Shown here: one piece after another, positions 38,130 through 53,175 of the stretch
Layout of the letters: every line of letters begins with the position of its first letter
How positions within the stretch are numbered: position 1 is the first letter of the stretch
From: Rostratula benghalensis
Taxonomy: Eukaryota > Chordata > Aves > Charadriiformes > Rostratulidae
Length of the DNA: 64,000 bases
Reading direction: 5' to 3'
Assembly: GCA_013399305.1 (NCBI GenBank)
Contig: VXAI01000038.1
Coordinates: 4,566,118-4,630,117 of the forward strand
The notes under the pieces: generated by a model
What the model was told of the DNA's origin: nothing
Seen by the model: the letters and a program-made list of their open reading frames with translations, nothing else
Databases searched by the model: none
Position numbers and translations under genes: made by a program

Positions 38130-41100
38130 AAATATGAATACAGCATTTTCCCTGAAATTCTTTCTGATATTAATCTCCTGTTGATTTCTTGTAGTTAAAA
38201 TATTCAGATTTATTGATATTTTATTCTTGTGGGCATTGCAGGTGTTCTTGGCTATGAAGGTTTCTGTCAAGGAAAATACACTTTTGTAATAGAGGCACTT
38301 GGAATGGAAATTCTTCCCTGTGAGATATTCCAATAGGCTTTGGGTCATTAATCTGCTAGTGACAAATTCACGTCTTCAAAGAAGCTATGTACGCTGGAGA
38401 GTACTAATCTCCCACAGATACCTTCCTATAAGCATTTCTATATTATGGTCTAATACACCAGAGGCTACACACTGCACTTCACACTACTGTGTTTTTCCCC
38501 GTTTACATACAAATCTTGGGGGAATAGACCAAACACCTTGATTTAGCTGCTTTTCTCAGCCAAAAATCTCTTGAGTCCCATAACCTTACGTACAGATCTC
38601 AGGGGGCTTGAACAGTGAAGCAAGTGAGGATGAGAAAAAAGAAATAGCATCGTGTCACATAGCCCTTTTCCTGTGTTTTAAATGTTCTCCTCCCTATAAG
38701 CCATGATGTGACAGGCTGCTTCTCTCAAAAATGTCAGGCACTGCAGAGGGCTGCCACCACTGAAGTAAAAGGACAATTTTAAATAAGTACATATCATTTC
38801 TTTCATAGTGATGACAAGCCTGTGGAAACTGATAGAAAGTCCAATTTGCATGACAGTCCAACACTTCAGTAAACAGAATACACTTAGTAGAGACACTTCC
38901 AAGAGAGTAAGTGATGTATTCAGATGAAAAAGAAATGAATATTATTATGTTCTGGGGAGAAAAATCTGGAAAAAAAAATCAGTTGGAAAAATACTAAAAC
39001 TTTAGCAGTCATTGCACCTGCATTAATGAACACTCCCTTGAAAAAGCTATATAGAAACTGAATCTTGCTAAGGGATATTCCAAGTCAGGACAGCAAATGT
39101 GACAGTGTCAAGAAGCACTGGAGAAAGCAAATATTTAATTAATTAAGCAGTTATCATTATTATATTACTAGGCACTTTGTTTGGGGCAATATTTAGAAAA
39201 GTGCTCTGATTTTTTTTTGACTTTTCCAGTGCTACTAGAAGAGCATTTTCTTGACTGTTGACTACCTACAATTTATGTTAAATTTTGAAAAATTTACAGG
39301 ATTGCGCATCTTGATTAGTAATTTCACTCTGATGCATCATAAATTCTGTCTGAATAGCTTAGTCTGAGCTTTCCAGCTCTTTCTTTGCATTTTTATCTTT
39401 AAAATGGAGGTGATGTTTAGTAATTGCATACTGCTGAGACTACTGAAAATATTGTGTCAGTAATAATATTCATAATTTTTTTTAAAGTTCTTTTTTAAAG
39501 AACTACTGTGATTACAATAAAGCTTTCTGCGATGTTGGCTTTAGCCCTCTCTCAATCTAAAGGACGTTTTAACATAGGTTAATAAGATTTTATATTCCTT
39601 GATCTTGCAGATGGTGCATTGCAGGCAAAGCAAAAATCAATGTTCTCGCCTGCAAAAGAATTAATAGGAGAAAAAAAAATCTGAAGGCCAGAATATGTAT
39701 CTGAAAGCCACCTGAAGTGTTTTCATATTCTATGATATGGTGAGAATGTGATGTAATTTGACAAACAGAGGGTACCAGTAATGCCAGAACAGAACAGAAC
39801 AGGAAAACGAGCTGAGCATATTTAGGAAAATCAAGAATATGCATCTATGTGCTTTTTTTAGTGTGTCTCTTGTTGAACTTACTTTGTAGAAACTTCTCCA
39901 TTGCTAACTGAGGAGACAGCTAACTTTTTGCCTGAAAATAAATACTAGCAAAATCATCTGCCTAGTAAAACAAACTAGATATTGGCAAGTCAATTCCTTT
40001 GTCTGTAAAAGTGATCCAATAAAACATCTATGTCATAGTTTTCTTTTTCAAGAAGTGCATCCTCAGGCAGCCTAATTAAACACAGTCGCAGAAGGGACCT
40101 GGCACATTAGCACTAAGTGTTTTAATTCTGTCTGAAGCTCAGATAATCAAGTTTTGGTCTCTTAGCTTTCTGATACTAAAATTAAATTTATACTTTTTCA
40201 TTGAGATAACTTTTAGTATTTCAGAAAGGAGGATTGTGTCAGCGCTGATAACATAGTCATGGGAGTGTTACTATTGCTGTTTTCAGTAGTTTTATAAGTA
40301 GTAGAGGGTTTCCATTACTTTATTGCTCAAAATAGCTCAGAGGTTCACTGTATGTGGTCCTAAAAGGTAAACATGCTACCAGTTCTTTGCAAGACTGGAG
40401 CAGCAGAAGTGACTGTTTACTGAGAAAAATCGGGGAATTTGCTCGTGATTCACTTTGGACTCTAGGGAATTACTGGCAAAGTAACATTTTGAATTTTAAA
40501 TCTAGCACTGAGATGGCTCTGCTCATAGCCCTTCAGAAGTTTATTCTTGAGGTTGAAATGTTTTGATTTGCTGATAAATATTAGTAGTTCAAAGAAAATG
40601 AATGCTTTAGTGTTCAAGGTTAAGTGAGATGAAATAGGATTCCTTAAAATGTCAGTAGGCTGGATGTATGAACTATCACTGTTCATGAGGGTTTAAGAGG
40701 TTTTGTAATGGGCAGCCAAATTCTCTAGGAGCCTCATCTTTCATCACTGTGAAGGATGTAAATGAACAACCTGTTCCAGCAGTACAATGCTGAGTGCATC
40801 TCAAACTGTTTTACTGTCTTTAACTCTCAGTTTCTATTGGACCAAAGTCTGCAGTTGGGAATTAAAGGACTGTGATATGTCCTTTTAGATGTGAAAAAGC
40901 AGATGGCCTTAGCTAGTGTGGTAACAGGTATGTTCATGGCACTTCTGTCATTGGAGTTTCCTAGCCTTGACAGAGTGACATCTCTTGCATTGAAAAAGTG
41001 AGGTTATATTTTAAAATAAATAAATAATAAACCAAATAATAATAAATTAAAAACATTCTGGGAATTCTCATGAAAAAGAACACTCCTCCCAGTGTTAGGC

Positions 41101-44100
41101 CAGTTCAGTTCTGCACCTAAGCACAACCTGAGTTTTCATGTTTCAGCCAGATTTAAACTCAGCATGCATTACTGTATTCTTATCTTAGAAAAATATTTTA
41201 ATTTTTTCCCCTCATTAAAAGTATCAATTAAGACACAGGTTTCTGGTAGCTGCTTCTGTTTTTGTTTTTTTGTCCTTTTGAGTCTCCTCGACAAAACGAT
41301 AGCTTACGCTACCATCTGCACTCCTCAACCTTTCCAACTGATCTTCAGTTCTGCTTAATCACTGGTTTACTTCCACTCTATTTAAGAAGGTAGAACTTTT
41401 TTGTTCTTTAGGATTTTCAAAAATATTTTTTACTCTATTGCAATGGTATTAATGGTTACAATAAGGGAAGCCTAGTAATAAAAGCTATAGTAATATGATC
41501 TCTGTTGTAGGTATTTACCTTTCTGAAGATCTGTAGGACTGCACAATTGCACTGAAAATGATCTGTGAACTCAGAATTACTCTGCCTTCTCTGGGAAATT
41601 GCTTGTGATAAATGAGTAAATGAAAATTTGAAATTCAAATGTGAAGAAATTAGTTTTTATATTTCTTGTGTCTTAGAATATTTTATTCTACTTGTAAGAG
41701 ATGAGTAAATAATAATAGCTCATAATTTTTGAGGCAGAAAAAGATTGTTTCTGTAAGTATAGTTTGCATTTGCATCGTTCATCTGAGATTCCTGAAATGC
41801 CGTATCAAGAGGACTAGACAGTTTCAAAAGAAAAATCTGAAGATATCAAGATATGTGACTCTCAGGCAAGTAGCAGATAGATTACAGTTTTCAGTCCAAG
41901 TTCACTTTAATCAATCTTCCTCTTATTATTAAGAGAGAGCAAATCAGACAGAGCTAAAAGATGTATGGCAGATGCTTTTTGGTTGGGATGACATGCAGAT
42001 TGTTGGCTCGGCAAAAGGGCAAAATCATGGTTCAGTCTGGGTGACTTGTCAGAAATTTAAATCAAGTGTCACAGTGTCTTGCTAAACTAACTGACACTAC
42101 AGGAGACATATCAGCCATAACTGCTTTATTTCATTTCAGTGCATGAGCTGTAATGATGCTGCATTGTATTGCGATATATAAACCACTGTGCAGAAACAAG
42201 AATATTGGCTACTGTCACCAGTGCTAAGGAGACACAAAGTCATCGTCTTGTTGCTGAGGTGGTAAGCAGTCTCTTACTAGGGATTTCATACAATCAGTAG
42301 TGAAAAAATTCACGTCTAGGAGTCGAGCTCTGCTGACAGTCGTTTAGCTTTCATACATAAGTCTCTTGCTTGAGTCAATAATACAGTGTTTTTCTGAGAA
42401 CCGTTGTAGGAGATAAACAGCCCGTCTTTGCCCACTTGTTCGGCTGAGAATTGAAAATTGCTGATGAATAATTCGGGGATAGTTGCTGCAAAATAAATGG
42501 TAAGCTTACTTGTTGAGACCTGTTCCTTTTTGGAAAGATGGTAGACTTTAGATCATACAATTCCTGTCAAGAAAAACTACCTGGTAGGTTTTAGACACAA
42601 TTAACTAGAAGCATTTCATGGGCTTGAAACCTGTCTGGGAAGTGGCATTTGATAGACTGAGAGAGTTCAGCTTGAACTCTATGTGAGATTTTTTGATGTC
42701 GTTGTCATTTTTTGAAGTAAAGAGTTACACAATGTGAAAAATACTTTTCTGAAAGGGCATTTGGCAGAATTTATTTTGACACTTCTTTGGTATCACCCAT
42801 TCTTTTAGCAGTTCATTCTACTTTTATGTAAGCCACTTCACGGTGTCCCCAGTGTTAATGGAGCAGACTTTTAATGCTAATTTTCTTGATAGGAGTGTTG
42901 AGATAGGCAATTAGGAATTGAACATGTTGTAGTGGCTGTTTTTAAACAAAGTTTAAAAAGGGTTGAAAGGATTCTCAGTCAGGGAAAGACTTTGCTTTTG
43001 AAATAAATCTACTGAAGCTCCTTTAGCTTGAAGTGCTTTGTTTTGGAATGTTGTATGTACCATTCTAATAGTGAAATATGTTGTGTACTTCCCACTGTAG
43101 AAACTCCACATGTCAGTGATAACTTTGAGTCTGAGGAGGGAGTAAATTAACATTTGCTCCTTTCTTCTTAAGTATATAATAACTTTTAATATATTAAAAT
43201 CCATTTTGCAGTGTAGATGCATACTTTTAATAATTTACTTAATGGAGCTTTTAAATATGTCATCAACAGACAGCTTTTTGAATGCATATGGTAAATAAAT
43301 ACAGCATTCAGGCAAAATTTTCAGTTTCAAGCATTTTCAGAAGGAAATGATTTAACTCTAAAAATGCCATGCTGAAGCTTTGCAATAAAGTATTTTTACA
43401 AATTGGGAATAACCAGGCAAGCGGTTATCAGTGGATTTAAGCCAAACCACAAATGAGTTCTCCATTCATTACTGATGAGTAGAGATAAATAGCTTCTTCA
43501 GCTCCATGCTGCTATATGTGTTGTATTCATAACGGATGAAATGTTCTTTCTACTTTTTTTGTTCTCCTCTGAAGTTTCCTGATTGTATTACTTCCAGAGT
43601 GTTTCAGTAGCTGCATTACAGCCATTTTAATTTAAGCGTTGGTATACATTTTTAAGCTGCGTTATGAATTTGTCCAGTTTTGCGTAACATAGAAGAAGGA
43701 GGTATTTTTTAAATGTTGTTTTTCTCACATTGAACCTTATCTTCATGATTTGATAAAAATGACATCTGGCATCATCTTCTGCATTAGGCTCCCACTGTCA
43801 TCCTGAACATTAGTGAAATTTATTTCTTTTTTGGACTTGATACTTTTTCCAGTGTATAAAGGTGATCAGCAACGTACATCTTGCAGTTATTGGCTCATGG
43901 GTGGGATTAGCTGAGGCCTGGGTACTCATCTTTTAAAGATAGTATTATGCCCAAACTGGCATTTCTTTCTTGGCTTAAGAAAACTTTTATTTGAGTACTA
44001 ATGAAATGAGAGAATAGAAATAAGAGTGCCAACTTTCAGATTTGAAGCTTTCCAGCACAGTATCTTCCCTTGGATCTTTGAAGCTGATAGTCATTAACTA

Positions 44101-46718
44101 TCAACTTGGCTGTCTGTAACAAAAAATGTTATTTATCTAAATTTAAGTTTAAATCTCCTAGCATATATACATTTCCAGCTAAAAGTGTTTGCAGACAACC
44201 ACCGCCCAAAGATAACATTCAGTATGAGAAAATTTGCTTTATGGTTACCTTTGTCTCACATTTGCTGCTGTTGTGTTCACTGTGTGAAATAAAGAAGAGG
44301 AAAACTGGGAAACTGAACTTCAACTGGTAAGGAAAGGAGGAGAGATTTTATTTTTTTTTTCAAATCAGAATAGGAGTGACCATTTTCTGTTGCCTAAATT
44401 TCTGCATCTGGACAAAATAGGAAAGTTTATTAAATGTATGTGGAAAATGTAATAATAATGTAAGATGTAAAAAGTATAGTATTAGTGTATTTACATAAAA
44501 TTTAATGTTTGCCTATTTATATCCTATGTCTTGCTTGTAACTTTGTCCATAATAATTAAATTTTGTACAGCATTTCAGGCTTCACATGCTCAGGGTAACT
44601 GATGAACTACTTAGTTATATTTATACGATATGTCTCTGCCTGTATTTTAAACTGCCTGTACCTTGTAGTTTGTGTCTTTGTAATGGTATTTACAGCCGTA
44701 GTCATCATGAAGTTTGGCTTCATATTCCTTTCAACTCATTGTAATTACTGCCTTGTGCTAGGCACTCCAGTTTTGTCTTCATACTTACTCTAAGCTTATA
44801 ACAATCACATACTGTGAATTTAATAGGATGCTAAGGCCTTAACAATTTAAAATCACCCTTTACTAGGCACTTCTATTCCTCTACTTTCTTTGCATCTCTG
44901 ACTTTCTAAATAGACAAGGTATTTGCATGGTTGTTTTGATGTTTATGCTTACAATAGATGGGAATTCCCATATTGAATGTGAGATTAATAAACTTCATTC
45001 TTATAGTATTTTTCTAGATGATCACGTTCCTAATCTCAGAGAATAAAGCCTCTTGGGATGCTTCAGGGATATTTTGTACCTGCATGTCTTCTTTTTGAAT
45101 TACTGTTTCATTTGGGATATTGAAAACAGATGCCTCTCCCCTTTCTAAAGGGATGTATTGCAGCTTATAGGACAGGTTTTCCTTTTTTCCTAATTAATAA
45201 TTTATACTTTGAAATATGTAGCTTAGAACACATTTATTTGTAATAATATTTTTTTTTTTTAAAAGCAGCCACACTTAAATTAGAAAGGTTGTGAGGTTTA
45301 AATAAAAAAAATATTTAAGGTGTCTGGTTTTGACCATCAGAAACTCCAGTCACATCTGAAAACTGGGGCCAACAGATGACAAATAATTTTCAGTTGGAAC
45401 ATGAGCTCTGTTTCTGGAACACAGTGTGTTTGATTCTGAACTCCAGCCTGGTGACTTGGCTTTCTTTCAGCTATACCAGTGCTCCAAAGTTGGGGTTGGT
45501 TTTGAAGGTGTTTTATTTTTTTTTAATTGTTCTTTATTTCTTTATTCTTTATTTTACTCTTTATTTTGTACAGGAGCATTTTTCAAGTTGGTGGTTTCTT
45601 TCTTTTTTAGAAAGTTTAGTCTGCAAAACTGCAAAATAAGAAAAAATAACTTTGGTATTTTTGCAAAAGGTTCTGTGGAGTCTTCATGTGTCAAATACAT
45701 TTGTTTTAAATTAAAATGCTTGTAAAACACAGTTGTGGCAGGTGTTTTTAAGGTATTTCAGCAGGAAGAATAATGCCTCATTGCCAACAGTAATAAAACC
45801 AGTTTCAGTAGTAGTCTCCTTTAAAATATAACATAGCTAATGAGAACTAGTACTGCAATTTATGCAACAAAATGTTCATATCTTGTGTGCTTTTCTTTAT
45901 TATGCAGTGCTAGGAGTTAATTTGAGAGATGTAGTAACTATAGCTAATTATTTGTGCTAAATTAAGTGAGATTTCTTGTTTTCAAGTACTCAGACTGCAT
46001 AGATACAGACTTTAATACTCTGCTGTGGCTGAATCCTGGGGTTGCTGATAATGACAGCAGCTTTTGTTGGTTTTCTGTTGAAACCAATCTTTAGTAAATT
46101 AATGGTTCTCAGAATTTAATGAAGTCCATGTTAAATACAAATTGTAAATCAAAATGGTCTGAGGCCTGATTATGATTTGGCAAAAACAAAATACCAGCTT
46201 TAGAATATTTCTCCGTTCAGGATTCCTTCAGTATTGTTTTGCAACCCTTGATCCAGTGATTGTGATCAGATATACAGCTCCTTTGTGTGTTAGTTATTGA
46301 GAGTTTTTAGTGTAGGTGAATATATGGTGAATATTCTGCCTCTGTAACAACAGGTCTTTAAAAATACACTTTTTTGTAATTATGTTGCTCTCTAAAATAC
46401 CAATATATAAAATACCAAAATACTTTGAGCTTGTAAGGTGCTACAGAAACTGCAGATTGTTAAGCATCTACAAATATATTTCCATGACTCCCAAAAGACT
46501 CATGAAGTGTGAATACCCCATCTTTTCTGTATTCTCATTTGTGTTTTTAAGCATGCACAAGATATTCAGTGCTGTAAAAAAAAAAAAATCTACTTGGGGA
46601 AATTCTGAACAGAAATGTTTGCCTCTAACAGTTGCAATGAATAAATATAGTAAGTTTACTTTTATTTTTTACATGTTTGTTGTCTGTTTCAATGCCAACT
46701 TTTGTTTTGTTTTTGTAA

Positions 46719-46952
<234 letters not shown>

Positions 46953-47520
46953 TGAACCATTTCTAACTCTTCTGTCTTTTATTTTTAGTCTTTTAATCAC
47001 GGCTTCAAATTAAATTCCCATCTTTACCTTTTTTTATTGCTATCCTTTTTATTACTGAATTCAATATAACTGATGATATTCTAAAACCAATTTTAACATA
47101 AGTATTCTAAGGATGCGTAAAGAATTATTTTTTTTTTTTAAATAAAAAATTTTGGAGATACACTACCATTTTTAGTCGAGTTCAGATGCTTGTATTAAGA
47201 ACAGAGAAGACTGTAAATATTATATTAAATACTCATTCTGTATTAAAAGCTGCTTTTATTACTGCTTCCTCAAAGGAATTGAAATAAATGCAAAATGAGG
47301 TTAGAGGAAAAAAGGGAAAATGTATTTGACAGCAGAATTGATAGTTTAATTAAATGATATGTTTTATAAATATTTTTATTTAATATTAGATTGGTTTGTA
47401 CGCTTCTCAGATGAATCACTTATCTGATTTTCTTGAAATATTTTTCAGCCTGATGTTGTTATTGTATATGACTGTGGAGAGTGATCATTAAATACACTTG
47501 TTCTTAGCAACTGGAGAAAT

Positions 47521-47600
47521 CAACAGAAGAAAGAACTTCACAAGAGTGAACTTCACAAAGAACTTCTTCAACAGAAGAACTTCACTCTTTAGAAGTTCTG
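47521..47600 (+). repeat. Iterated GAACTTCAC motif
   Basis: GAACTTCAC occurs at 47533, 47548 and 47577, with a variant GAACTTCTT at 47560. The longer unit CAACAGAAGAA...GAACTTCAC is present twice (from 47521 and from 47569), and an inverted GAAGTTC follows at 47592. This looks like a small local duplication of about 48 bases. Confidence 0.6.
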
Positions 47601-48380
47601 AAAACAGGGGAAAAACATCTTCAGAATTTATTATAGAAAAAATAATTGCCAAGGAAGTGATTTAAATACATTCCTGCAAAACATGACTTTACAAGAAAGA
47701 GAGAAAAATGCTACAGAACTTAAATCTAGAATGTCTCGTTTTCATTTTCAGAATAATATACAAAAAATAATTTGGGGGAAGCTAATTGTTAAAACTTTTA
47801 TTAGTGTATTGCTTTCATTTTCAGTGAGATTTTTCTATCGTCTGCCTATAAGTATCTTGTTAAAATGCATACACCTTTATAACTTGGCTATCTTCTACCT
47901 AGCAGTAAAGGAGAGTGGCAGTCCTATATATCTAGTTCTGTCACTTGAACAAACACAGGCCATGACGTTCATATCGGATCAAGATCCTCTATAACGAGGC
48001 ACCAATCTTGATAACTGTAGTTCTGCTATTGGATTTTAACATGCAGGTGTTTATGGAAATCCTTACCGTGAGCTACTTAGATTGGTGAGACAGCTGAGCA
48101 AATATAACTGTCGTTGATGAGTGTTAATATGATTCTCTTTAGAGGCTTTTGTTTGAACACGGCTACTAAACTGAACTCAAATGCCTAAAACTAAATTCTA
48201 AGTTGTCCTTCAGACTTAACACTTTTGGCATTTGACTCCAGTTTTCATACCCAAACCTGAAAATCACCAAGGTGGTAAAGTTTAGGCAGTTACTTGTGCC
48301 AGGGGAATGCCTTTCTCAGGACAGGCAGCTTCTAGCTTTTAGGGAGAAAACACTCTCTGTGAGACTGAGAGAGGCTAGAT

Positions 48381-48575
48381 CAGTGCTCTCGCCCACTACG
48401 CTGGAGTCAGGCTTCGGATGCCTCCTCTCTGGATGATCCTTGGACCCTTGCAATCTGTGTCAGGTGGGGATTCATCTCCGGAAAAAGGGGTTGAAAATTG
48501 TGGAAATGTTCCCTTAGCAGGTGGTTAGTGGTTTTGAGGCACTCTCCTAATGTGCAGGGTGCTGATTTCATCCTT
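48381..48575. repeat. Possible old tRNA-like dispersed repeat, family unresolved
   Basis: AGTGCTCTCGCCCACTACGC (48381-48400) looks like the inverted head of a tRNA-derived SINE. GTGGTTAGTGG followed by GGCACTCTCC (about 48521-48545) resembles such a head in the forward direction. The two flank a GC-richer 120-base segment that differs from surrounding AT-rich intron. I cannot name the family or fix the boundaries. Confidence 0.25.
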
Positions 48576-49412
48576 CAGAACTTACAGCATCTTCCATTTT
48601 GTGGAAAAGATCTGGGCTTTTCCTAACTCCGTACATTTTTCTAAATTGAAGGCATAGTACTGCCTTTTATGGCTGGGAGATTATTTTTCTATTTAAAAGT
48701 AAAGGAAGAAAAATAGGACAAGGAAGGGATGTGGTAGCTACTAAGTTAGATTAAATAAAATTAACTAGTTACACCTGGCACGTGGCAGAAGCATGCTGCC
48801 TTTAAGTATGAGCACAGTAGGAAAGTACGTCAGTGAATTTAAGAGCAGCAGCACGGCAGCTTTCGTGAAACAGGACACCACATTGAGGATTTTGTTAACA
48901 CACACAAAAACAGTATCTTTTTTTTTTATGCCCTCAGAAACAGAAACAAGGTATTTCATGATTAGGTCTGTTAACACAGACCACATAACTCTGATGAACT
49001 ACAGAGAAACATTTTACCATATAGAACTAAATGGAATTAATTGTTATTTACGTATAGTTTTTTATTTCATTTCATCATCATATAGATTTCATATCTGAAA
49101 TCATCATGGGGTTTATTATTATTTTTCAGAATAAATTATCAAATATATAAATTTTAATATGTTCAATAATTCTGACTTTTTATTGTTAATCGTGACAAAT
49201 CACTTCATTCTGACACCTTAATAATATATGATTTTCTATTTTTGAGAAAGTTGGTAAACAGTAAGTAGAGGTCACAAAAATTGTTCTATAGAAGAAGGAA
49301 ATAAAAAAAAGGGTTTCTATAGAAACTTTAAAAGCATCCATGAAAAATACTTTTTCTAAGGTTTTGGGGGTTTGTTTTTTTTTCCGAAAGAAACTAGGTA
49401 TTAATGGCTTTA

Positions 49413-49430
49413 AAAAAAAAAAAAAAAAAG
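49413..49430. repeat. Poly(A) run (18 bases)
   Basis: An A run ends an A-rich tract beginning near 49395. No retrotransposed body is recognisable upstream, so this is treated as low complexity. Confidence 0.6.
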
Positions 49431-50069
49431 GCAACTAAAATCTTAAGTTTACTTTTTTGGTTAATTTTTGTCAATAGCCTCTAGTCCTGGGAGAACTGTC
49501 AGATTAAAGTTATCATGTAGTGTTAGAAATAAAGCAATTATTATTCTTAATTACATTGAAATGGAGACCTAGCAATACCAGTTTAAAAATTAAAACCTTT
49601 CTTTTCATCGTTGTACCTTATGCTATACTAAAAGGTGAGAGGTGGTCCTTGAGGTTATTTGCTGGCTTTAGAGAGATGCAATTCAGAGTGGATGAAGTAA
49701 ATAGGTCACCATATAGCTCTCTTACATAAATTCACACACACATCCTTTCCTGAGTGTTGGAGGAAACACAGCCCTATTGGCATTTCAAGTGAAAAAAGGA
49801 AAATTCTTGTTCACGTTTTTTCCCTAGCTTTTGTGACATATTTGATTAGAAAGACTCTATTTAAAGGCACAATAGGTTATGTATTTTGATGAAAAACTTT
49901 TCCTTGTTCTCCGTTAATTGGATAAGTAATTATTGTTTTTTAGAGAAATCTTGACTGCATCTGTGTACTGGTGTATTTGTAATATATAGAAAAATGTTAC
50001 GCTGTTTGGTCAAGAATGTGTTCCAAAGGCCATATTATTAAGGTTTTGAGAAGTATGTTTATTTCTAGC

Positions 50070-50093
50070 TTTTTTTTTTTTTTTTTTTTTTTT
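50070..50093. repeat. 24-base poly(T) run followed by CCAG
   Basis: The T run and the adjoining CCAG (50094-50097) resemble a strong 3' splice site. No convincing donor or conserved reading frame follows, so it is listed only as a homopolymer that could act as a decoy acceptor. Confidence 0.7.
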
Positions 50094-53000
50094 CCAGTTT
50101 GTAAAATTTCTCTCTGCCTGTCCTTCTCGGGATGTAGCCTATTTCCGAGGAGGATTGTGGAGAGGATGGCCAAGGGCAAGAGAGACAAACCTGAATACCA
50201 ATATACGTCTGTCATAGTTGGATAATTACCCTTGAAACCCTCTTCTTAAATGTCCAAATTACTAATGATTAATGGACAAATTTTTGTATGATTTTTGATG
50301 AATTGTAGATTTATTTTTTTTTTCTCCATAGACTCAGCTGAGTCAATCTCAGCAAGGCTTTCTGGCAAAAGTATCTTTCAAACACTGGGTTGGACAGGAC
50401 AAATATGCATATTGGTAGCACAACAATATTAGGTGATTGACCATGTTCTGGTTTTGCCTTCACTGGACTGTACAGCAATCAATTATATGATTCTAATGTT
50501 AAGGGTTTGGATCTGTAGCTCCAAATAGATTTAACTACTTTAACTAGCTATTTCATCTAATGTTAACTCAAAGTAAATGTGATCTAGTGTCCACAATAGT
50601 GATGTATTTAATGCCAACTTCATATTAATTCCCACATATCTTAAAAATGCCTGCTGCTTATTAATTTCAACATATCATTTTTAAACATAAAACCTGTACA
50701 CTATTACTTTTCTGAAAACCACTACTATTAATTGCTGCATTCATTTACTTTAGGTTATACGTGTAGTGGCGTATGCTTACTTTGAGATGCATGTTACTAA
50801 ATTGAAATTCCTTTAAATATCAGTCTTAAATTTTCACTTTTTCCTCCCTGTACATACATCAATGTATTATCGTGTGTAGATGTAAATATCAGTATACTTG
50901 TTCTGGGAATTCAGTTTCATTTACCTTGATTGCTGTAAACAAATTAATTGATCTGCAAGTGATCTATTACCAAAATGGTGGTGTATAAATGCAAGCGTTC
51001 CATTCTTTTATGTGCCTAGAGTTTAGTTTCTATTTTGGATATAGCAAGCAGTGATCTCTTGAAATTATTCTTTTTGTTTTTCCTCGCAGAACCCGTAGAT
51101 AGCATGCATGTCACATATGGTTAGATTTAAAATTGTGAAGGTAAATTTCAGGAAGGACTAAGATGCAGTTTTGTAAGCACCTGTATTATGCTGTTACTGA
51201 AAGGGGTGGGAGAGAGAGAAAAATGGCTAATAATGATTGTTGACATCTATATCATAGTTATGATGCCCTAGCAGCCTGCCCTATTCACTGCTAAAGAGTT
51301 AACTGTATTAGTTAAGGGCATAACTGAATTGTGACCAATTTTTTACAGAGACCATGACATACTAGTTATATTCTTGGTTTAGGTGGATTTTTATTTCTGA
51401 GAGATGGCTGATAGCTATTTATGTTTTGGGAATATGTTTTTGTTGCATTTCAGTTGCAGTATGGCACTTACAAATATGAGTCAATTTTCCGTTTTTTTTT
51501 TCATGTTTTTTCATACTACTTTCATATTCCATCTGGCAAGAAAATTCTTCTTTGCTGCTTAGAGCAGGATATTCAATATACGATATACTTAAATAATTAA
51601 AATGGTAGAAAATTGCAACATGTAGTCATAAATGAAGACTCCTCATAGGGAAATTTTACTGTGTTGGTAGCTAACATGACTTGCAAGAGGTTATTAGTGG
51701 CCTGAATACATATATGGAAAAGTAAACTTAGAGGACCAACACTTAAATCTAGGATAACAATCAATTTACAATAGGTTGAGCAAAGCTTGAATGAGATATG
51801 TAGCCAGGAAAAGAAATGGCTTTAACTAGATTTCTATATGTTAAAATATGTGGTTTATATAATGCACATAGCAGAAATAGTTGCTACAGCAGTTAAGATT
51901 AGTTTTTTCTTGAATTTATTTTTTTAAATATATATTTAAAATATAAAATTTTCCCCCTGACTTTTGACATCAAATCTGTTCTAAAATGCAGACAGAAAAT
52001 TCAGCTTCTGATTCATTCTGTGTAATTCTTCTGAAGAAACATTCCTCTGGTATTTGCAGCCTGTGGAGGCACTGGAAGTTTCCTGAGGTTTTTTCCAGTG
52101 TTGTAATGCAAGATTTGAGAAGGATGATGAGTAAAACTCTTCTGATGGCTTAATCACATTGTCTTTCTGGATCTTGCCTCTTTGCTGGGAGAGAGCGTTT
52201 GGGTATTGTGTGTTAGAATAAGGAGGAAATAAAATTTAGAATATTAGGTTTAAATATAGTTAAAGAAGTGGGTGAAGGCAAAGATGTTTCATGTGGTTTT
52301 GTACCATTAACAGGCTGCATTTAGGTATTTACTCTTACGTACGCTTCTCCTAACAGTCCTAACAAGTGAATTCTGTGACAGTGGGTCAGTTGTTGAGAAC
52401 TGATAATTACACGACAAAGAGTACTGTATACTTTTATGTCTCTTCAGTAGGCCACTTTTATGCTTTTTGTAACCAAAGTTCGTGGGTGTTTTTTACTGAA
52501 AAATAGAATATGCACTGAAGTTCTGATAGGGGCCACATCCTATGCGGCAATGACATTTCCATCCTTTGTAGCCAAAAGAAAAACAAAAGGAAATATAACA
52601 GAGTAGTTTTGGCAGAAATGAAAGACTTGTCCCAACAGTTTTTGCATGCCAAGTTTTATTTAATACATTGCCAACTGTAAGTTTCCAACCCAACTAGCAA
52701 TAGTTCCTTACTATTTGACAGGTATAACCTACTAGTCTCCTGTAAAAGACAGAATTATGTGATGGACTTGCTTTCTCCTCTCCTTACTTGGTGTCAGCCT
52801 TGTGTTATGCAAATTTAAAATAGTTCTGGATGCTTGCATTTTGTGTTGTCTCAGCTGTGCCGTCTCTTGCTGCTCACTCGGTTTCAGCTACTTGGAAATT
52901 TGCACCGTTGCAAGTAAAATAGACTCTCCCACACTTTGATCTATTAAAATAGCCTTGGGCATTTTTGTTGTATTAATAGATTTGTCCAGCAATTTAACTT

Positions 53001-53156
53001 CTCATATACAGCTTAGTATCTACAAAATCCGATAGACAGTTTAAAAAGCAATTGCTTTTCTTAACGCCTTTAGTTCTCAGAACATAGTGTTTGAGGTGAA
53101 TTGTTCACACCAGACATCCTCCAGGAAATCATCTACTCTTTCTTTTGCTACCTTTT

Positions 53157-53175
53157 TTTTTTTTTCCCCCCCCCC
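53157..53175. repeat. Pyrimidine homopolymer run (T then C)
   Basis: A T run passes directly into a C run, giving a pure pyrimidine tract. It is low complexity with no attached element. Confidence 0.5.

Noticed and set aside
40081..40110. Another CR1 3' end (GAAGGGACCTGGCAC)
   Set aside because: Only about ten bases match and flanking CR1 sequence is missing.
50070..50225. Possible cryptic exon after the T24-CCAG tract
   Set aside because: The acceptor-like signal is strong, but no good donor follows and the translated sequence has no resemblance to a known protein or to GABR alternative exons.
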